This document shows, piece after piece, positions 9,184 to 18,398 of a stretch of 64,000 nucleotides of DNA. The notes under the pieces were generated by a model, which was given only the letters and a program-made list of their open reading frames with translations, was not told where the DNA came from and did no database searches. Made by a program: the position numbers and the translations under genes. Each line of letters opens with the position of its first letter. Positions within the stretch are counted from its first letter, which is position 1. Source of the DNA: DASRSS01 sp963799045. GTDB taxonomy: Bacteria; Actinomycetota; Actinomycetes; Mycobacteriales; Jatrophihabitantaceae. The stretch is taken from NCBI GenBank assembly GCA_963799045.1, contig CAWCVN010000001.1:434001-498000 (forward strand). The letters are read 5' to 3'.

Positions 9184-10278
9184 ATGCCTCAAACCGTGAA
9201 CGCAGTCATCGCCCGCCGGGTCGACGCACCCGTCGAGGTCGCCCGGATCAATGTGCCGGATCCTGGCCCGGGGGAGGCGGTGGTGCGGGTGCAGGCCTGC
9301 GGCGTCTGCCACACCGACCTCCACTACCGGGAGGGCGGAATCAACGACGAGTTCCCCTTCCTGCTGGGTCACGAAGCGGCCGGCCTGGTTGAGGCGGTCG
9401 GACCGGGCGTCACGGAGGTCGCCCCCGGCGATTTCGTGGTGCTCAACTGGCGGGCGGTATGCGGGCAGTGCCGGGCGTGCCGTCGCGGTGAGCCGCAGTA
9501 CTGCTTCGACACGCACAACGCCGCGCAGAAGATGACGCTCGAAGACGGCACCGAACTTTCGCCCGCATTGGGCATCGGCGCCTTCGCGGAGAAGACGCTC
9601 GTGGCGGCCGGCCAGTGCACGAAGGTGGACCCGGCCGCGCCGCCCGAGGTCGTGGGGCTGCTCGGCTGCGGCGTGATGGCCGGCCTCGGTGCGGCGATGA
9701 ACACCGGGGGCGTGCGGCGCGGGCACAGCGTCGCGGTGATCGGCTGCGGCGGCGTCGGCTGCGCGGCGATCGCCGGCGCCCGGCTGGCCGGCGCGGGGCG
9801 GATCATCGCCGTCGACATCGACGAACGGAAACTGTGGACGGCGATGCAGTTCGGCGCTACTCACTCGGTGGACTCGAAGGGGATGAGCGTCGAGGCGGTC
9901 GCCGGCGCCATCCGTGACCTGACCGGCGGTGTCGGGGCCGACGTGGTCGTCGACGCGGTGGGCCGGGTCGAGACGTTCAAGCAGGCCTTCTACGGCCGGG
10001 ATCTCGCCGGCACCGCAGTGCTCGTCGGCGTGCCGACCCCCGACCTGACCCTCGACCTGCCGCTGATCGACGTGTTCGGCCGGGGCGGCGCGGTGAAGTC
10101 GTCCTGGTACGGCGACTGTCTCCCGTCGCGCGACTTCCCGATGTTGGTGGATCTGTTCCGGCAGGGCCGGCTGCCGCTGGAGAAGTTCGTCAGCGAGACG
10201 ATCGAACTCGGCGATGTGGAGGCCGCATTCGACAAGATGAAGCGCGGTGAGGTGCTGCGATCGGTGGTCCTCCTCTGA
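9184..10278 (+). CDS. mscR: S-(hydroxymethyl)mycothiol dehydrogenase
   Basis: A 364-residue zinc-dependent medium-chain dehydrogenase of the mycothiol-dependent formaldehyde dehydrogenase type, which oxidises the formaldehyde-mycothiol adduct with NAD. The catalytic zinc ligands are in ACGVCHTDLHYREGG and LGHEAAG; the structural zinc is bound by the four cysteines of CGQCRACRRGEPQYC; the NAD fold has VIGCGGVGCAAIAGARLAGA. The tail NVWYGD-like region here reads VKSSWYGDCLPSRDFP, with DLFRQGRLPLEKFVSE. Its stop overlaps the next ATG (TGATG), so it is co-translated with an MBL-fold hydrolase, the same order known from mycobacterial mscR loci. The start ATG at 9184 directly precedes the conserved first strand. 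Confidence 0.92.
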   Translation: MPQTVNAVIARRVDAPVEVARINVPDPGPGEAVVRVQACGVCHTDLHYREGGINDEFPFLLGHEAAGLVEAVGPGVTEVAPGDFVVLNWRAVCGQCRACRRGEPQYCFDTHNAAQKMTLEDGTELSPALGIGAFAEKTLVAAGQCTKVDPAAPPEVVGLLGCGVMAGLGAAMNTGGVRRGHSVAVIGCGGVGCAAIAGARLAGAGRIIAVDIDERKLWTAMQFGATHSVDSKGMSVEAVAGAIRDLTGGVGADVVVDAVGRVETFKQAFYGRDLAGTAVLVGVPTPDLTLDLPLIDVFGRGGAVKSSWYGDCLPSRDFPMLVDLFRQGRLPLEKFVSETIELGDVEAAFDKMKRGEVLRSVVLL

Positions 10279-10880
10279 TGACGGCACGGGTCGAGCACAC
10301 GACGACCAGCGGCACCTTCAGCCTGGACGGCCGCACCTGGGATGTCGAGAACAACGTCTGGGTGATCGGCGACGATCAGGAGTGTGTGGTCATCGACGCG
10401 CCGCACGCAGCCGCTCCGATCGCCGAGCTGGTGGGCGACCGCCGGCTCGTGGCGATCGTGTGCACGCACGCCCACAACGACCACATCACCGTCGCCATCG
10501 AGCTCGCGGAGCGGTTCGGCGCTCCGGTGATGCTGCACCCGGACGACGAGCCGCTGTGGCGGATGACCTACCCCGACACGGGATACGAACCGCTGTCGGA
10601 CAACGAGGTCATCACGGTCGCGGGGACGCGGCTGCACGTGCTGCACACGCCGGGCCACGCACCCGGCGCGGTCTGCCTCCATGCTCGCGAGCTCGGTGCC
10701 GTGTTCACCGGCGACACCCTGTTCCAGGGTGGGCCCGGCGCGACCGGGCGCTCCTACTCCGACCACGACACCATCGTCGCGTCGATCCGGGAACGCCTGC
10801 TGTCGCTGCCGGGCGAGACGGTCGTGCACACCGGTCACGGCCCGGACACCACGATCGCGGCCGAGGCAGCAGGGGTGTAA
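10278..10880 (+). CDS. MBL-fold metallo-hydrolase of the formaldehyde detoxification operon
   Basis: A 200-residue metallo-beta-lactamase-fold hydrolase. Metal ligands are visible in THAHNDHITVA (HxHxDH), HTPGHAPGAVCLH and FTGDTLFQGGPGATGR, with a final HTGHGPDTTI. The size and the glyoxalase II-like spacing fit a thioester hydrolase. It starts within the stop of mscR (1-nt overlap), so a role in handling the formyl-mycothiol product is a reasonable inference, although dehydrogenases of this class may release formate without help. The EthD-like gene follows after four bases. Confidence 0.88.
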   Translation: MTARVEHTTTSGTFSLDGRTWDVENNVWVIGDDQECVVIDAPHAAAPIAELVGDRRLVAIVCTHAHNDHITVAIELAERFGAPVMLHPDDEPLWRMTYPDTGYEPLSDNEVITVAGTRLHVLHTPGHAPGAVCLHARELGAVFTGDTLFQGGPGATGRSYSDHDTIVASIRERLLSLPGETVVHTGHGPDTTIAAEAAGV

Positions 10881-10884
10881 CGCG

Positions 10885-11478
10885 ATGGAGAAGATCGATC
10901 TGCTGGTGTGGTCCGAGGCGGACCTGGCCGGGGCCGGTGCGCTGGACGTCGCCGGCCTCCGGTCGGTCACGGTGTCCAGGGCAGCCCGGCTGCCGGACGC
11001 CCCGCTGCTGATGGGGCGCGGTGCCGCCCTGGCCGGGCTGGTGGAACTGTGGGTCGACAACGTCGACGTGTGGCCGAAAGTCGTCGAGCGGGTGCCCTCC
11101 GACGCGTACCTGGTGACCGAGTCGGTGCCACAGCCGGTCTCGGACGAGCCCGGGCTGCTGACGCACTTCACCTGGTTCCCGAAGCCGCGTCGGCTGTCGG
11201 AGGAGGAGTTCTTCCACGGCTGGCACGTGGTGCACACGCCGTCGTCGGCGCTGTTGCACCCGCGGCGGAAAGGGTATGTCCGCGACGCGGTCGCGCGGCA
11301 GCTGACTCCCTACTCGGCGCCGGTCCGCGCGATCGTCAGCGAGTTCTTCGCGCTCGGCGACTACCAGGACCCGACGCGGCTGTTCGGCGGCCCGGAGGCA
11401 CTGGACCGGACGATACGCGAGCTGCCGCGGTACGCGGACCAGGGAGACATCTCCAGCTGCCCGCTCTGGCGGGATTGA
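10885..11478 (+). CDS. EthD-like dimeric alpha-beta-barrel protein, uncharacterised
   Basis: A 197-residue protein starting at the ATG four bases after the MBL hydrolase stop. The segments LTHFTWFPKPRRLSEEEFFHGW and WHVVHTPSSALLHPRRKGYVRD look like the EthD-type ferredoxin-like barrel (xxRxxxLSxeeFxxhWxxxHxPL), and an earlier repeat-like half (LPDAPLLMGRGAALAGLVELW) may be a second, weaker copy. Its presence as the third gene of the mscR operon suggests an accessory role in aldehyde handling, but no activity is known and I would not name one. Confidence 0.6.
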   Translation: MEKIDLLVWSEADLAGAGALDVAGLRSVTVSRAARLPDAPLLMGRGAALAGLVELWVDNVDVWPKVVERVPSDAYLVTESVPQPVSDEPGLLTHFTWFPKPRRLSEEEFFHGWHVVHTPSSALLHPRRKGYVRDAVARQLTPYSAPVRAIVSEFFALGDYQDPTRLFGGPEALDRTIRELPRYADQGDISSCPLWRD

Positions 11479-11569
11479 TGGATCTTCGTCCTGAGCGACC
11501 GGTTGGACCTGACCCGACGCGTGTAAGGTGCGCGTTTAGTATTGTCGAGGTGTTCTGTGGGAGGCGCCG

Positions 11570-12580
11570 ATGGCGGAGGATGACGCGCCGTACGACGGGG
11601 CCCCGACCTACGAGCCCGAGCCGTACCTCTCCGAGCCGTTCCAGCTTAGGAGATCCGGACAGCCGCCCGCGCCGGCCCCGCCGGACGTCGCGGTGCCAGT
11701 GCAGCCGGCCGGCCGACCCGCCTCCGCCGCGCGGATCGGGGCGCCGCCGGCCACGGTCACGGTGCTCGACCCGTGGTCGGTACCGCTCACACCCGACGGC
11801 TACACCGCCGGACGCCCCTCCCGTCGCCGGGCATGGCTGCCGTGGCTCGCGGCGGGCACCGTGGTGCTGGCCGGCCTCGGCTTGCTGGGCTACCACTACT
11901 TCGGTGACCACTACTTCGGTGACACCGTCTCGACCGGCACCGGCCGCACCACGCGGCTGACCCAGCCCGGCCCGACGATCCCCGTCCAGTCACCGCCGAC
12001 CAAGACGCCCGAGCAGTTGGGTGTCACGTTGGCGACGGTCGCGCTCAAGGCGGGCGACATCGGACCGGGTATCACGGTCAAGCTCCCCGCGCGCGGGGCG
12101 ACGGTCCACGGTCAGCCCACGCTGGACAACTGCGGTGTTCGGCCGAGCACCGAGAAGCACCGGGTCGCACGACGGCAATACCGGCTGACGGACGTGCACG
12201 GCAATGACTCCGGCCTGAGCAACGAGGTGGTCGCCTACGACTCGCCGTCCGAGGCGTCCAGGGCACTCGCGCAGTGGTACAAGATCGCGGCGCACTGCCC
12301 GAGCGGTTCCTTCCGGATGGACGGCGCGCTGGTCGACAGCGAACGCACGCTTCGCAACGATGCGGACGTGGTGGGGCTGCCCGTCCATGCCAACGCGATC
12401 ACGATCGAGAAGGTGACGACTCAGGGCATGCACCTGTATCTGATCGCGGTCTTACAGGTGCGCGGGCGCTACCTCGACGCGATGTGGGGGGAGCAGGAGC
12501 AGCCCGTCAGCGGCCGTGACCTGGCGACCGTGATCCAGCTGGCCGCGATCACCGGGTACCGGCTGCTCGCCGTCCATTGA
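11570..12580 (+). CDS. Membrane-anchored protein with extracellular PknH-like sensor domain, uncharacterised
   Basis: A 336-residue protein. Residues 1-85 are proline- and acid-rich and presumably cytoplasmic; a single membrane span PWLAAGTVVLAGLGLLGYHY lies at about 90-110 after the positive run RPSRRRA; the rest is exported and has two cysteines in positions (LDNCGV and AAHCPSG) typical of a PknH-like extracellular domain. The start ATG at 11570 has a ribosome site GGGAGGCG at good distance. A short duplication YHYFGDHYFGD sits right after the membrane span. No enzyme motif is seen. It stands alone between the mscR operon and a bidirectional terminator. Confidence 0.65.
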   Translation: MAEDDAPYDGAPTYEPEPYLSEPFQLRRSGQPPAPAPPDVAVPVQPAGRPASAARIGAPPATVTVLDPWSVPLTPDGYTAGRPSRRRAWLPWLAAGTVVLAGLGLLGYHYFGDHYFGDTVSTGTGRTTRLTQPGPTIPVQSPPTKTPEQLGVTLATVALKAGDIGPGITVKLPARGATVHGQPTLDNCGVRPSTEKHRVARRQYRLTDVHGNDSGLSNEVVAYDSPSEASRALAQWYKIAAHCPSGSFRMDGALVDSERTLRNDADVVGLPVHANAITIEKVTTQGMHLYLIAVLQVRGRYLDAMWGEQEQPVSGRDLATVIQLAAITGYRLLAVH

Positions 12581-12585
12581 TCCTG

Positions 12586-12635
12586 CGATCTTCCTGCGCC
12601 GCACGCATCATGGCGCGCCGTGCGCAGGAAGATCG
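12586..12635. terminator. Bidirectional intrinsic terminator-like hairpin
   Basis: Perfect 14-bp arms CGATCTTCCTGCGC (12586-12599) and GCGCAGGAAGATCG (12622-12635) with a 22-nt loop, placed exactly between two convergent genes. There is no clear U tract on either side, which is common in GC-rich actinomycetes. Confidence 0.65.
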
Positions 12636-12658
12636 GCAGGTGTCGCTCTGGTGAGGCC

Positions 12659-12862
12659 TCAGAGGGCGCGGACGTTCTCCGCCTGCGGGCCCTTCTTGCC
12701 AGCGGTGATGTCGAACTCGACCCGCTGGTTCTCGTCCAGGCTCTTGTAGCCGTTGGACTGGATGGCGGAGAAGTGGACGAAGACGTCCGCGCCGCCGTCT
12801 TCCGGGGAGATGAAGCCGAAGCCCTTCTCAGCGTTGAACCACTTCACAGTTCCCTGTGCCAT
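12659..12862 (-). CDS. Cold-shock protein, CspA family
   Basis: A 67-residue single cold-shock domain. RNP1 is seen as KGFGFI and RNP2 as VFVHF, with the N-terminal MAQGTVKWFNAEKGFG and the C-terminal QRVEFDITAGKKGPQAENV all canonical. The protein binds single-stranded RNA or DNA and acts as an RNA chaperone. The ATG at 12862 is chosen from the invariant family start; the frame is open 13 codons further. A leader of more than 150 bases without coding upstream is consistent with the long 5' untranslated regions of csp genes. Confidence 0.95.
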   Translation of the reverse strand: MAQGTVKWFNAEKGFGFISPEDGGADVFVHFSAIQSNGYKSLDENQRVEFDITAGKKGPQAENVRAL

Positions 12863-13077
12863 TGCGATGCTCTCCTTCGATCGAGCCGCGCCCGCGCACA
12901 CCGTGTGCTCGAGCGGTGGTTAGCGCGTCTGGCGACTCGGGAAGATGCCGACAACCGCGTCCTGCAAGTCCTGCGTCGCGCGTGTTGCCGATGAAGGAAC
13001 TGCTACTAACCGGCGCTGAGTCTAACAGGCTCGGCGCCCGGTTGCAGTTGTGGAACCAGGCGCCCGCGCGGCGGCCG

Positions 13078-13608
13078 TCACCCGATTGCCCACCGCGACC
13101 ATTCCGGGGCGGCGCCGTCCGCGACCTGTGCCCGCGAGCGGACCACGGAGAGGAACTGCCGGAGGCCTTCGCCCTGCCCCCATGCGGGGAGCCGGATCGA
13201 CAGCTGCCAGCCGGACCGGTCGGTCAGCACGAGAAGCGCGGCGGCGCTCGTGCGGCGCGTCTCGATACCCCACAGCGACGAGTACGGCAGGATGCGCGTC
13301 GCGGACGAATCGCGCGAGGAGCAGTCGGGCACTACCGCCACGCCGACGGCCTCCGCCGTGACCACGACGGGTCGCGACCGCGGGCCGTGGCCGCGCACGG
13401 CGGGATCGCTGTGGACGTCGTGGCCGACCTGCTCGCTGCCAGCCACGGCCGCCAGGGCACCCCGCTGCTGCCGCACACGTTCGACACGGCGACGCCCTGG
13501 CCTTGCGAGAAGCCGGTAGTACACACAACAACAGTCGGCAGTGCAGCGGCGAGGCTGAGCCCTACCGGTGCGGTTCAGCTGGCCCGCCACTCGCCCACAC
13601 GTCCGCAA
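13078..13608 (-). CDS. Uncharacterised protein, weakly supported
   Basis: An open frame of 176 residues. Only its second half looks protein-like: VVVTAEAVGVAVVPDCSS, RILPYSSLWGIETRRTSAAA and VLTDRSGWQLSIRLPAWGQGEG have the alternating pattern of beta strands and a small pleckstrin-like or barrel domain. The first 75 residues are arginine- and cysteine-rich and could be non-coding, or a frameshift may separate them from the true N-terminus, since another minus frame opens with MCTTGFSQGQGVAV over 13332-13526. I recognise no family. Confidence 0.35.
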   Translation of the reverse strand: MRTCGRVAGQLNRTGRAQPRRCTADCCCVYYRLLARPGRRRVERVRQQRGALAAVAGSEQVGHDVHSDPAVRGHGPRSRPVVVTAEAVGVAVVPDCSSRDSSATRILPYSSLWGIETRRTSAAALLVLTDRSGWQLSIRLPAWGQGEGLRQFLSVVRSRAQVADGAAPEWSRWAIG

Positions 13609-13664
13609 ATGTCATGGTTCCTCCCTAGGCTGCCCCGAGATCCACGGTCGAAATTCAAGCGACG

Positions 13665-14843
13665 TCACGCGCTGGCCGGGTCGTGCCGGCGCAGCGACTG
13701 CGGCAGCGCCAACGACAACGGCGCGGTGGCAGCGCTCAGGCCGGCCACGGCCCAGAGCACTGTTGTCACGTCGCGGTCGCTGACCCAGAGCCCGAGCAGC
13801 AGCACCAGCAGGGCGCCGATCCCGTTCGCGAATCCGAGCGCGATCCCCGAGCCCATCGACCGGTTTTCCGGGAAGATGTCCTGGCCGATGAGGATGGTCG
13901 TCGACGCGGTGAGGAACAGCGCGACGCCCAGCGGTGCGGCCGCCACCCAGATCCAGCTTCCGCGCACCGACACTACCGCGGCGATGAACGCCGCCGTCGC
14001 GATCGCGGAGACCACCAGAACCGGCAGGCGCCCGACCCGATCGGCCAGGTGGCCGCCCCACAGGTTCCCGACCACGCCGACCACGATCATCGTGCTGATG
14101 ATCGAGGCGCCGGTGATCAGCGACCCGCCCTGCAGGTGCCACATGATGGGGATGAAGGTGACCAGGGCGAACGTCGCGAAGGCACGCACGCTTCGGTAGG
14201 TGACCAGTACGGCCATCGGCCGCAGATGTGTCCGCCACCGGATGCGCTGGGCGCGCCGGGGCTGCGCGGGCAGCCGGGGAGCCAGCCGGTACAGCAGCGG
14301 GGCGGTCAGCAGGCCGGGGACGCCGACGATCCACAGACCACCCAGCCCGATACGGGAGACGACGAAGCTCGCGACCGTGGGCCAGATCCCGCGGCCCAGC
14401 TCCCCGCCGACGAGAAACGTCGAGGTCAGCAGACCATGCCTGCCGCGTAGCAGGCTGCGCACGCCGGCCAGTGCCTGCGGGTGGAACAAGGCGCTACCCA
14501 TCCCGATCAGTAGCAGCAGGAGAATCAGGAACCAGACGGTGTGCGCGAGCCCGAGCAGGCCGCCGCCCACCGAGCTCAGCGTGAGCCCGGTGACGACCAG
14601 GCCCCGGCCGCCGACCCGGTCGGCAACCCAGCCGACGACCGGCTGCAGTGCCTGGCCGACGACGAGTGCGGCGATCAGCGCCCCCGCCATGCGCACCGGC
14701 TCGTGCAGGGAGACCAGGACCGCCGGGAGGATCCCGGGCAGGTAGTTCGCGGCGCCGTCGTTGAGCAGGTGCGCCCACGAGAGCCCGAACAGCTTGCGGC
14801 TGTCCAGCTCACCGGGTGCCAGTGTCTGCGTGCTGGCGACCAT
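13665..14843 (-). CDS. MFS transporter (fosmidomycin-resistance Fsr-like)
   Basis: A 392-residue protein with about twelve membrane spans. The N-terminal LSWAHLLNDGAANYLPGILPAVL and the loops GWVADRVGGRGLVV and GMGSALFHPQALAGVRSL are characteristic of the Fsr branch of the major facilitator superfamily, which includes the Escherichia coli fosmidomycin exporter. The second half has GGHLADRVGRLPVLVVS, the repeated MFS loop. It is probably a drug or metabolite exporter; the substrate is unknown. The gene is divergent from adk with about 290 bp between them. Confidence 0.82.
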   Translation of the reverse strand: MVASTQTLAPGELDSRKLFGLSWAHLLNDGAANYLPGILPAVLVSLHEPVRMAGALIAALVVGQALQPVVGWVADRVGGRGLVVTGLTLSSVGGGLLGLAHTVWFLILLLLLIGMGSALFHPQALAGVRSLLRGRHGLLTSTFLVGGELGRGIWPTVASFVVSRIGLGGLWIVGVPGLLTAPLLYRLAPRLPAQPRRAQRIRWRTHLRPMAVLVTYRSVRAFATFALVTFIPIMWHLQGGSLITGASIISTMIVVGVVGNLWGGHLADRVGRLPVLVVSAIATAAFIAAVVSVRGSWIWVAAAPLGVALFLTASTTILIGQDIFPENRSMGSGIALGFANGIGALLVLLLGLWVSDRDVTTVLWAVAGLSAATAPLSLALPQSLRRHDPASA

Positions 14844-15133
14844 GAGCAGGGCGGCCGCTCAGCCGCAGCCGAGGACAGCCCTGACCGGTTCGACCGGGCG
14901 GGCCCTCTCGTTCGGCTGGCTCATGGAACTCCGTTGCTCGTGCGCCTCGCCGTCAGCCTATCCACCGACCCGCCGCGGCCAGCGGCTCCCGAGCCCCCCC
15001 ATTCCCGTCACGAGTGATGCACATCACCGAACGACACGGCGAGACAGGACCTTTGGCCGGTGGCGGCGCCGTCGCGACCGGTCACAGTTGAGCATCTCGC
15101 GGATCTGCTGCGGCTATCGAGGAGGCCAAGACC

Positions 15134-15805
15134 ATGACCAGACTCGTGATGCTGGGCCCGCCGGGGGCCGGCAAGGGAACACAGGCACAGCTGCTTGCCG
15201 CCCGGTTCGGCGTGCCGGCGATATCGACCGGTGAACTGTTCCGGGGCGCGCTCGCCGACGATTCGGAGCTGGGGCGGGCTGCGCGGGCGGCGATGACCGC
15301 GGGACGCCTGGTGCCGGATTCGGTCACGAACGCGCTCGTGGCGCGCCGCCTCGACGCTGCGGACACCGCGAAGGGCTTCCTGCTCGACGGCTTCCCGCGC
15401 ACCCTCGACCAGGCAGCGGAGCTGGACCGGATGCTGAGCGCACGTGAACAGTCGCTGGATGCTGTCGTGCTGCTGCGGACGGCCGAAGGCGAGGTCGTCC
15501 GCCGGCTCTCCGGCCGGCGCACGTGCCGTTCCTGCGCAACGATCTGGCACGTCGAGTACCGGCCCACTCGGCAGGAAGGCATCTGTGACTCCTGCGGTGG
15601 CGCGTTGTACCAGCGCGAGGACGACGTCGAGGCGACGATCCGCGAGCGCTTGCGCGTCTACGAGGAGCACACCGCGCCCCTCGTCGACTTCTACGCCGAG
15701 GCGAAACGTCTTGTCGAGATCGACGCGCGGGGCACCGTGGAGGAGATCAACCGCGCCGTCATCGACGCGCTGGACCTACAGCTGCGCCCGGTGGGCGCGG
15801 CCTGA
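15134..15805 (+). CDS. adk: Adenylate kinase, zinc-lid type
   Basis: A 223-residue adenylate kinase that interconverts ATP plus AMP and two ADP. The P-loop is GPPGAGKGTQA (about residues 8-18), the AMP site is in STGELFRGAL, and FLLDGFPRTLDQA is the central signature. The lid carries four cysteines in CRSCATIWH and CDSCGGAL, so it is of the long, zinc-binding type. A ribosome site (GGAGG) lies just before the ATG at 15134. This gene is outside the usual secY-adk-map ribosomal operon, so it may be a second copy in the genome. Confidence 0.92.
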   Translation: MTRLVMLGPPGAGKGTQAQLLAARFGVPAISTGELFRGALADDSELGRAARAAMTAGRLVPDSVTNALVARRLDAADTAKGFLLDGFPRTLDQAAELDRMLSAREQSLDAVVLLRTAEGEVVRRLSGRRTCRSCATIWHVEYRPTRQEGICDSCGGALYQREDDVEATIRERLRVYEEHTAPLVDFYAEAKRLVEIDARGTVEEINRAVIDALDLQLRPVGAA

Positions 15806-15832
15806 GCGGGTACCGCACCCGAGGCGCCCGGC

Positions 15833-16828
15833 TCACCGTCGCGCGGTGCGGGACAGGGCGTCCAGGCCCACCGCGAGCAGGAGGATGACGCCCAGGCTGA
15901 TCTGCTGGTACAGCGGGTTCACGCCGAGCAGGTCGAACCCGTTGCCGACCATGGCGATGAACAACACGCCGACCACGGTGCGCCAGATGGCACCCTCGCC
16001 GCCGAGGATGGAGGTGCCGCCGACGACGATGCCGGCGAGCACGGTGAACGCGAGGCTGGACCCGGAGGAGGCCTGCGCGCTGAGCACGCGCGAGGTGTCG
16101 ATGATGCCGCCCAGGGCCGCCGCGGTCCCGCTGGCCGCGAACGCACCGATGCGGACCGCGTTCACCCGAACGCCTGCCAGCCGGGCGGCCTCGGGGTTAC
16201 CCCCCGCCGCATAGACGTATCGGCCGTAGGTCGCGCGGGACAGCACGATCCCGAGCACGATCAGCGCCGCGGCAGCGATCCAGATCGATGTGCGCACGGT
16301 CAGGTACGTCGACTGGGCGATCTTGGCGAAGCTGAGATGCGAGGTGAGCACGATCAGGTTGCCGCTCGTCACCCGGCTGGCCAGTCCGCTCACGATGAAC
16401 GACATGGACAGCGTTGCGATCAGGGAATTGATGCGGAACACGGTGCTGATGACGCCGTTCACCAGTCCGATGAGCAGCCCGACCAGCAGGGCGAGAACGA
16501 CCGCGACGGCGACGCTGTGCTTCTGGGCGACCTCGGCGGCGACGACACCGGAGAACGAGTAGGTCGCGCCCACGGACAGATCCAGGCCACCACTGATCAG
16601 GACCAATGTTCCCGCCGCGGCGATGACAAGGATCGCGGACTGCTGGTCAAGGATGTTGAGCAGGTTCGTCTTAGTGAGAAACGAACTGCTGCTCGCCGAG
16701 AGAGCGACGAACAACGCCGCGAACGGCACAACGATCCCGGCCGAGCGCAACGACGGAACTCGGCTGCGCAGCCCTGCGGCGATGCGTGCAGGGGAAGCCT
16801 CGGATGGAGCGGTGGTCTCGGTCACCAT
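15833..16828 (-). CDS. RbsC-type ABC transporter permease
   Basis: A 331-residue permease with about nine to ten membrane spans. The EAA-like loop and the segments ISGGLDLSVGATYSFSGVVAA, YAAGGNPEAARLAGV and VVGGTSILGGEGAIWRTVVG are hallmarks of the carbohydrate uptake type 2 (ribose/xylose) permeases. The ATG at 16828 is preferred because AAAGG lies just before it; a TTG at 16858 would overlap the stop of the ATPase gene. It works with the ATPase and lipoprotein encoded upstream. Confidence 0.9.
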   Translation of the reverse strand: MVTETTAPSEASPARIAAGLRSRVPSLRSAGIVVPFAALFVALSASSSSFLTKTNLLNILDQQSAILVIAAAGTLVLISGGLDLSVGATYSFSGVVAAEVAQKHSVAVAVVLALLVGLLIGLVNGVISTVFRINSLIATLSMSFIVSGLASRVTSGNLIVLTSHLSFAKIAQSTYLTVRTSIWIAAAALIVLGIVLSRATYGRYVYAAGGNPEAARLAGVRVNAVRIGAFAASGTAAALGGIIDTSRVLSAQASSGSSLAFTVLAGIVVGGTSILGGEGAIWRTVVGVLFIAMVGNGFDLLGVNPLYQQISLGVILLLAVGLDALSRTARR

Positions 16829-16854
16829 GTGGCTGCCTTTGCTGGTCGCGTGGA

Positions 16855-18396
16855 TCAACTTGCCGGCGAGTGGAAGGCCTCGCTGAATGCGGCTTTGAGT
16901 ACCTCGTGCTCGGTCATGCGGTCTCCGGCCAGCTCGGCCGTGATCCGCCCGGCCCGCATCACCAGCACTCGGTGGGCCAGCCCGAGCACCTCCTCGATGT
17001 CGGAGGAGATGACGATGACGCCGAGTCCGGCGCGCGCCTGCTCGGCGATCAGGTCGTAGATCGCCCGGCGCGCGCCGACATCGACACCACGGGTGGGCTC
17101 GTCGGCGATCAGTAGCTGCGGTCGGCTCAGCATTCCCCGCGCGAAGAGCAGTTTCTGCTGGTTGCCGCCGGACAGGGTTGATGCCGGGGCGTGCAGGTGT
17201 GCCATGCGAATCGTCAGGCGCTGCGCCAGCTCTGCGGTGGCACGTCGCTGCTGGCGCGGTCGAACCAGCCCGAAGCGGCTGCAGCCACCCAGTGCGGACA
17301 GCGTCACGTTCTCGGTAACGGATCGGTTGAGCAGCAGACCGCTGTCCTTGCGCGACTCGGGAATGAGAAAGACGCCGCGCCGCAGCGCGTTGCGTGGGGT
17401 GCGCGGCAGGTGCGGACGCCCGGCGAGACGCATCGTGCCGCCCGAGCGCTTCGCATCGCCGAAAACCGCGCGTGCGAGCTCCGTGCGGCCGGCGCCGACG
17501 AGGCCGGTGAGCCCGACGATCTCGCCTGGCCGGACCTGCAGGCTCACGCCCTGCACGCCAGGGGCGTGCAGGGCCTCGACGGAGAGCACGGCAAGGGCGT
17601 CGTCTGCAGGCTGGGGCGGTTTGTCCGGGAACACCGAGCCCAGCGAGCGGCCGAGCATCGCCTCGATGAGGCTGGCTTGGGTCTCCTCCGACGCGGGGCG
17701 CGTCTGCACCAGTGCGCCGTCCCGTAGCACCGAGATCGTGTCGGCGAGCTCCAGCACCTCGGACAGGAAATGTGAGATCAACAGCACCGTGCAGCCGGTC
17801 CCGGCCAGATTCCGGATGACCTCGTGCAGACGCTCGGTATCCGAGCGCGATAACGACGCCGATGGCTCGTCCATGATGATCAGGGAGGCACGGCGAGAAA
17901 TGGCCCGCAGGATCTCGACCTTCTGCTGGTCAGCTGTGCGGAGCGCGGCAACCGGTTGCCCGGCCGGGAGGTCGAATCCCGTCTGGCGGGCGAGATCGGC
18001 GTACCGGCGGGCCATGGCCCGCCGGCCGACGAATCCGAAACTCCGTGGCTCGGCACCGAGGTAGACATTCTGAGCGACCGTGAGCCCCGGCACCAGTGCC
18101 AGTTCCTGGGCGATCGTGGCGATGCCGTGGGCCAGGGCCTCCCTGGGGGAGTGAAACGTCACCACGCGTCCGCCGACCACGAGCTGGCCTTCGTCTGGCC
18201 CCAGGAGTCCGGCGATGATCCTGCTCAGGGTGGATTTGCCGGCACCGTTCTCCCCGACGAGTGCGTGAACCTCGCCCCGCCGTACCGACAACGACACGTT
18301 CTTGACGGCCTGAACGCCGCCGAAGCGCTTCGAAATCGAGCGGAGTTCGACGATGACGTCCTCCGCGGTCGGAGGAACGGTACCGGCGCCGGTCAT
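16855..18396 (-). CDS. RbsA-type ABC transporter ATP-binding protein (two nucleotide-binding domains)
   Basis: A 513-residue protein with two fused ATPase domains. The first has Walker A GENGAGKST, a Q-loop in IAQELALVPGLT, and Walker B LIIMDEPSASL. The second has the degenerate Walker A GLVGAGRTE usual in this family, the signature LSGGNQQK and Walker B LIADEPTRGVDV. It energises uptake through the RbsC-like permease encoded downstream. The ATG at 18396 lies two bases after the stop of the binding-protein gene; an ATG at 18411 would overlap it. Confidence 0.9.
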   Translation of the reverse strand: MTGAGTVPPTAEDVIVELRSISKRFGGVQAVKNVSLSVRRGEVHALVGENGAGKSTLSRIIAGLLGPDEGQLVVGGRVVTFHSPREALAHGIATIAQELALVPGLTVAQNVYLGAEPRSFGFVGRRAMARRYADLARQTGFDLPAGQPVAALRTADQQKVEILRAISRRASLIIMDEPSASLSRSDTERLHEVIRNLAGTGCTVLLISHFLSEVLELADTISVLRDGALVQTRPASEETQASLIEAMLGRSLGSVFPDKPPQPADDALAVLSVEALHAPGVQGVSLQVRPGEIVGLTGLVGAGRTELARAVFGDAKRSGGTMRLAGRPHLPRTPRNALRRGVFLIPESRKDSGLLLNRSVTENVTLSALGGCSRFGLVRPRQQRRATAELAQRLTIRMAHLHAPASTLSGGNQQKLLFARGMLSRPQLLIADEPTRGVDVGARRAIYDLIAEQARAGLGVIVISSDIEEVLGLAHRVLVMRAGRITAELAGDRMTEHEVLKAAFSEAFHSPAS

Positions 18397-18398
18397 GC

